Of a DNA stretch of 64,000 nt, positions 62,528 to 64,000 are shown piece after piece (position 1 is the stretch's first letter; each line of letters begins with the position of its first letter). The notes beneath the pieces are model-generated. The model ran no database searches and had not been told where the DNA came from. It saw nothing but the letters and a program-made list of their open reading frames with translations. The DNA lies in assembly GCF_900120155.1 (NCBI RefSeq), contig NZ_LT635549.1, forward strand, positions 1,116,001 to 1,180,000, read 5' to 3'. This DNA is from Clostridium sp. Marseille-P3244 (GTDB lineage Bacteria > Bacillota > Clostridia > Lachnospirales > Lachnospiraceae). Made by a program: the position numbers and the translations under genes.

Positions 62528-62640
62528 AACAGATTCTCCTTGTCTGGCAGCATGGTTCTGTATGCTGCTTTTTTGCGTTTCCCGGGACGGGATCATGTGA
62601 AGAAAGTCATTGTCCCGGCAGGATGTAGTATAGTATAAAA

Positions 62641-63855
62641 TTACGAACTTGGCAAGCCGTAGATCCGGTTCCATTCTTCTTCTGTAAGCCGGGGCGAATG
62701 CCACTTTCCGCTGATCCCCTCTTTTGTCTCAATCACGTGATTGGACACATACTGGAATCCTCCGTCTTCCAGAGGACGGACGACTAGTTCGCTGGTGATG
62801 GCCTGGTCGTCAAATTCTGTGATCCAGACAGCGGCAACCGTCAGTTTCAGAGTGCCGTCCGGCTGTTCCTCCCAGGAGGTGACTTCCGGATAAGGCCCGT
62901 ACAGACCCTCCGCGTCGTCCAGCCCCCTGGGACGGTACTGATAGGTGCCGCTGTCGGCATGGTATACGGTTTTCGCCCGGATGGTGTCCGGTCCGGCAGA
63001 GAGATACGTCTGAAGAACGTCTTCAAACTCCTGCTCCGGGATCTCGTATTCCGAGCCGGTGTACGTGTACGGATATGGCGGGACCGTCCCGTATTTCATC
63101 TCGTACATGATATCATACATATCGTAGAAATTAAGGGCTCCGTATCCGTCTGCTTCACTCCAGTCCGTGATCAGCATGTTATTGAGGCTGTAGCCCACAG
63201 GAGCCGCGTATTTCCGGGTCAGTTCCCGGCAGTCCCGGCTAAGTGAGATGATCCGGATACCGGTCTCCCTGGGCGGACCGTCAAAGCCGGGCATACGGTA
63301 CTGAGAGAAAAAGAAATAGCCCCGTTGTGTAAAGCTCCAGTCCTCTGCTGTAAATGCCTCATAATATCCCGCTTTCGGATCGGTGTTCTGGCTGAAGGTG
63401 CACCGTTGGACGTCCACCGCGCCATCCTGGGTCTGGAATCGATAGTAGACAAAACTTCCGGCATCCATGACAAGGATCACGTCCGCCTGTCCGGACTCCC
63501 CATTTCCGGCTGCCTGGCAGAATGCCTCCATTGGGTCTGAGTTGACCATGTTGATCTGATTCTCTGTGTCAGCGGCGCAGAAGCCGTTTTGCCCAAGGCA
63601 GGATACTACTGCCTCTCTGGCTTTCAGTGTGTCCGCAGTGCCGTTTTTCAGAGCCTCTGAAGCGATATCTTCACACAGGCTGCCGGCTTCCAGGGCAGCG
63701 GAACAAAGTTCCTCTTCATCGGAGGAAGCTGTCCGGGCCTCCCGGGTGATTTCGGAATTTTCATCCAAAGTATCTACAGAATGCGGCGCGCATCCCGGCA
63801 GGAGGAATACGATGCCTGCCAGGATGGCGGCAGATATATTTTTTGAAAGTTTCAT
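62641..63855 (-). CDS. Conserved lipoprotein of unknown function
   Basis: The 404-residue protein has a signal peptide with lipobox LPGC (Cys22) and a long extracytoplasmic part rich in Asp, Glu and Tyr. It has no catalytic motif I recognise; blocks such as GYFFFSQYRMPGFDGPP and ALNFYDMYDIMYEMKYGT look conserved and may correspond to DUF6070, which I cannot confirm. The start is the ATG at 63855 with AAGGAG upstream. The remaining sequence to 64000 shows no gene. Confidence 0.65.
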   Translation of the reverse strand: MKLSKNISAAILAGIVFLLPGCAPHSVDTLDENSEITREARTASSDEEELCSAALEAGSLCEDIASEALKNGTADTLKAREAVVSCLGQNGFCAADTENQINMVNSDPMEAFCQAAGNGESGQADVILVMDAGSFVYYRFQTQDGAVDVQRCTFSQNTDPKAGYYEAFTAEDWSFTQRGYFFFSQYRMPGFDGPPRETGIRIISLSRDCRELTRKYAAPVGYSLNNMLITDWSEADGYGALNFYDMYDIMYEMKYGTVPPYPYTYTGSEYEIPEQEFEDVLQTYLSAGPDTIRAKTVYHADSGTYQYRPRGLDDAEGLYGPYPEVTSWEEQPDGTLKLTVAAVWITEFDDQAITSELVVRPLEDGGFQYVSNHVIETKEGISGKWHSPRLTEEEWNRIYGLPSS

Positions 63856-64000
63856 TGCCTTCTCCTTGTATGCGGCAGATTGAAGCAAGTCCGCACATAC
63901 ACGATATACCATTTGCCGCCGGATGGCAAGAGGCGGGATTTTCTGTCCACGGAAAGTAGACAGGTACAGGATTTCCGGACACAGGAGACGGAGAAAATCA

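Noticed and set aside
1-64000. CRISPR arrays, prophage modules, insertion sequences
   Set aside because: No regularly spaced direct repeats, phage structural genes or transposase genes were seen anywhere in the window.

Overview
The window reads as chromosome of a low-to-mid GC, spore-forming gut clostridium of the Lachnospiraceae type. The grounds are a SpoVT-like regulator, the SCIFF ribosomal peptide with its radical SAM maturase directly upstream of a fused SecDF, ECF S-components BioY (BirA-type operator) and RibU (FMN riboswitch), HemZ, a DUF5685/DnaJ pair, DUF4358, a SleB-type cell wall hydrolase and a tmRNA with an ANDNYELAAA tag. Species cannot be named from the sequence alone.

Layout. 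0.2-4.1 kb is a four-gene envelope acyl-transfer operon (SGNH hydrolase, DUF4358, MBOAT, DHHW protein), running into rluF-like and ligA genes. 6.9-13.8 kb holds a ClpX-type ATPase, bioY, the DUF5685/DnaJ/membrane-protein trio closed by a 72-bp perfect palindrome, the FMN riboswitch with ribU, a cell wall hydrolase and a GNAT enzyme. 13.8-14.45 kb has no gene but carries two very long imperfect hairpins. 14.4-18.8 kb holds a subtilisin-like protein whose catalytic Ser reads as Cys, a zinc-ribbon repeat protein, a HAD phosphatase and a DUF2971 protein, followed by tRNA-Val and tRNA-Ala.

19.3-33.7 kb is an accessory block, visibly richer in G and C and with different codon use from its surroundings, lying between the tRNA pair and the 3' end of ssrA. 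It combines two amino-acid-type ABC systems, a two-component system, a complete RsbV/RsbW/SpoIIE-like partner-switching set, a MATE exporter and a GH3-family acyl-amide synthetase. Three transport proteins (two ABC ATPases and the MATE) end in a degenerate RsbW-like ATPase domain, and both substrate-binding proteins have their two lobes in swapped order. No sigma factor is encoded. My reading, an inference, is that a membrane sensor phosphatase and a STAS switch protein act directly on transporter subunits, coupling import of an amino-acid-like ligand, its conjugation by GH3 and export of the product. This is the strongest candidate for an undescribed system here.

34-45 kb is ordinary: ssrA, a phospholipase-C-like protein, an MFS permease, an ABC/FtsX exporter with a long coiled coil, an AEC permease, PduL, a Na/phosphate cotransporter and SpoVT. 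45-54 kb has SCIFF, its maturase, SecDF, RecJ, a Nudix enzyme, an alpha/beta hydrolase, a doubly damaged aldo/keto reductase pseudogene and a D-2-hydroxyacid dehydrogenase. 54.5-62.2 kb is a tight operon of rel, an MBL hydrolase, hemZ, hisS and aspS, followed by a lone HicB-like gene and a lipoprotein on the minus strand.
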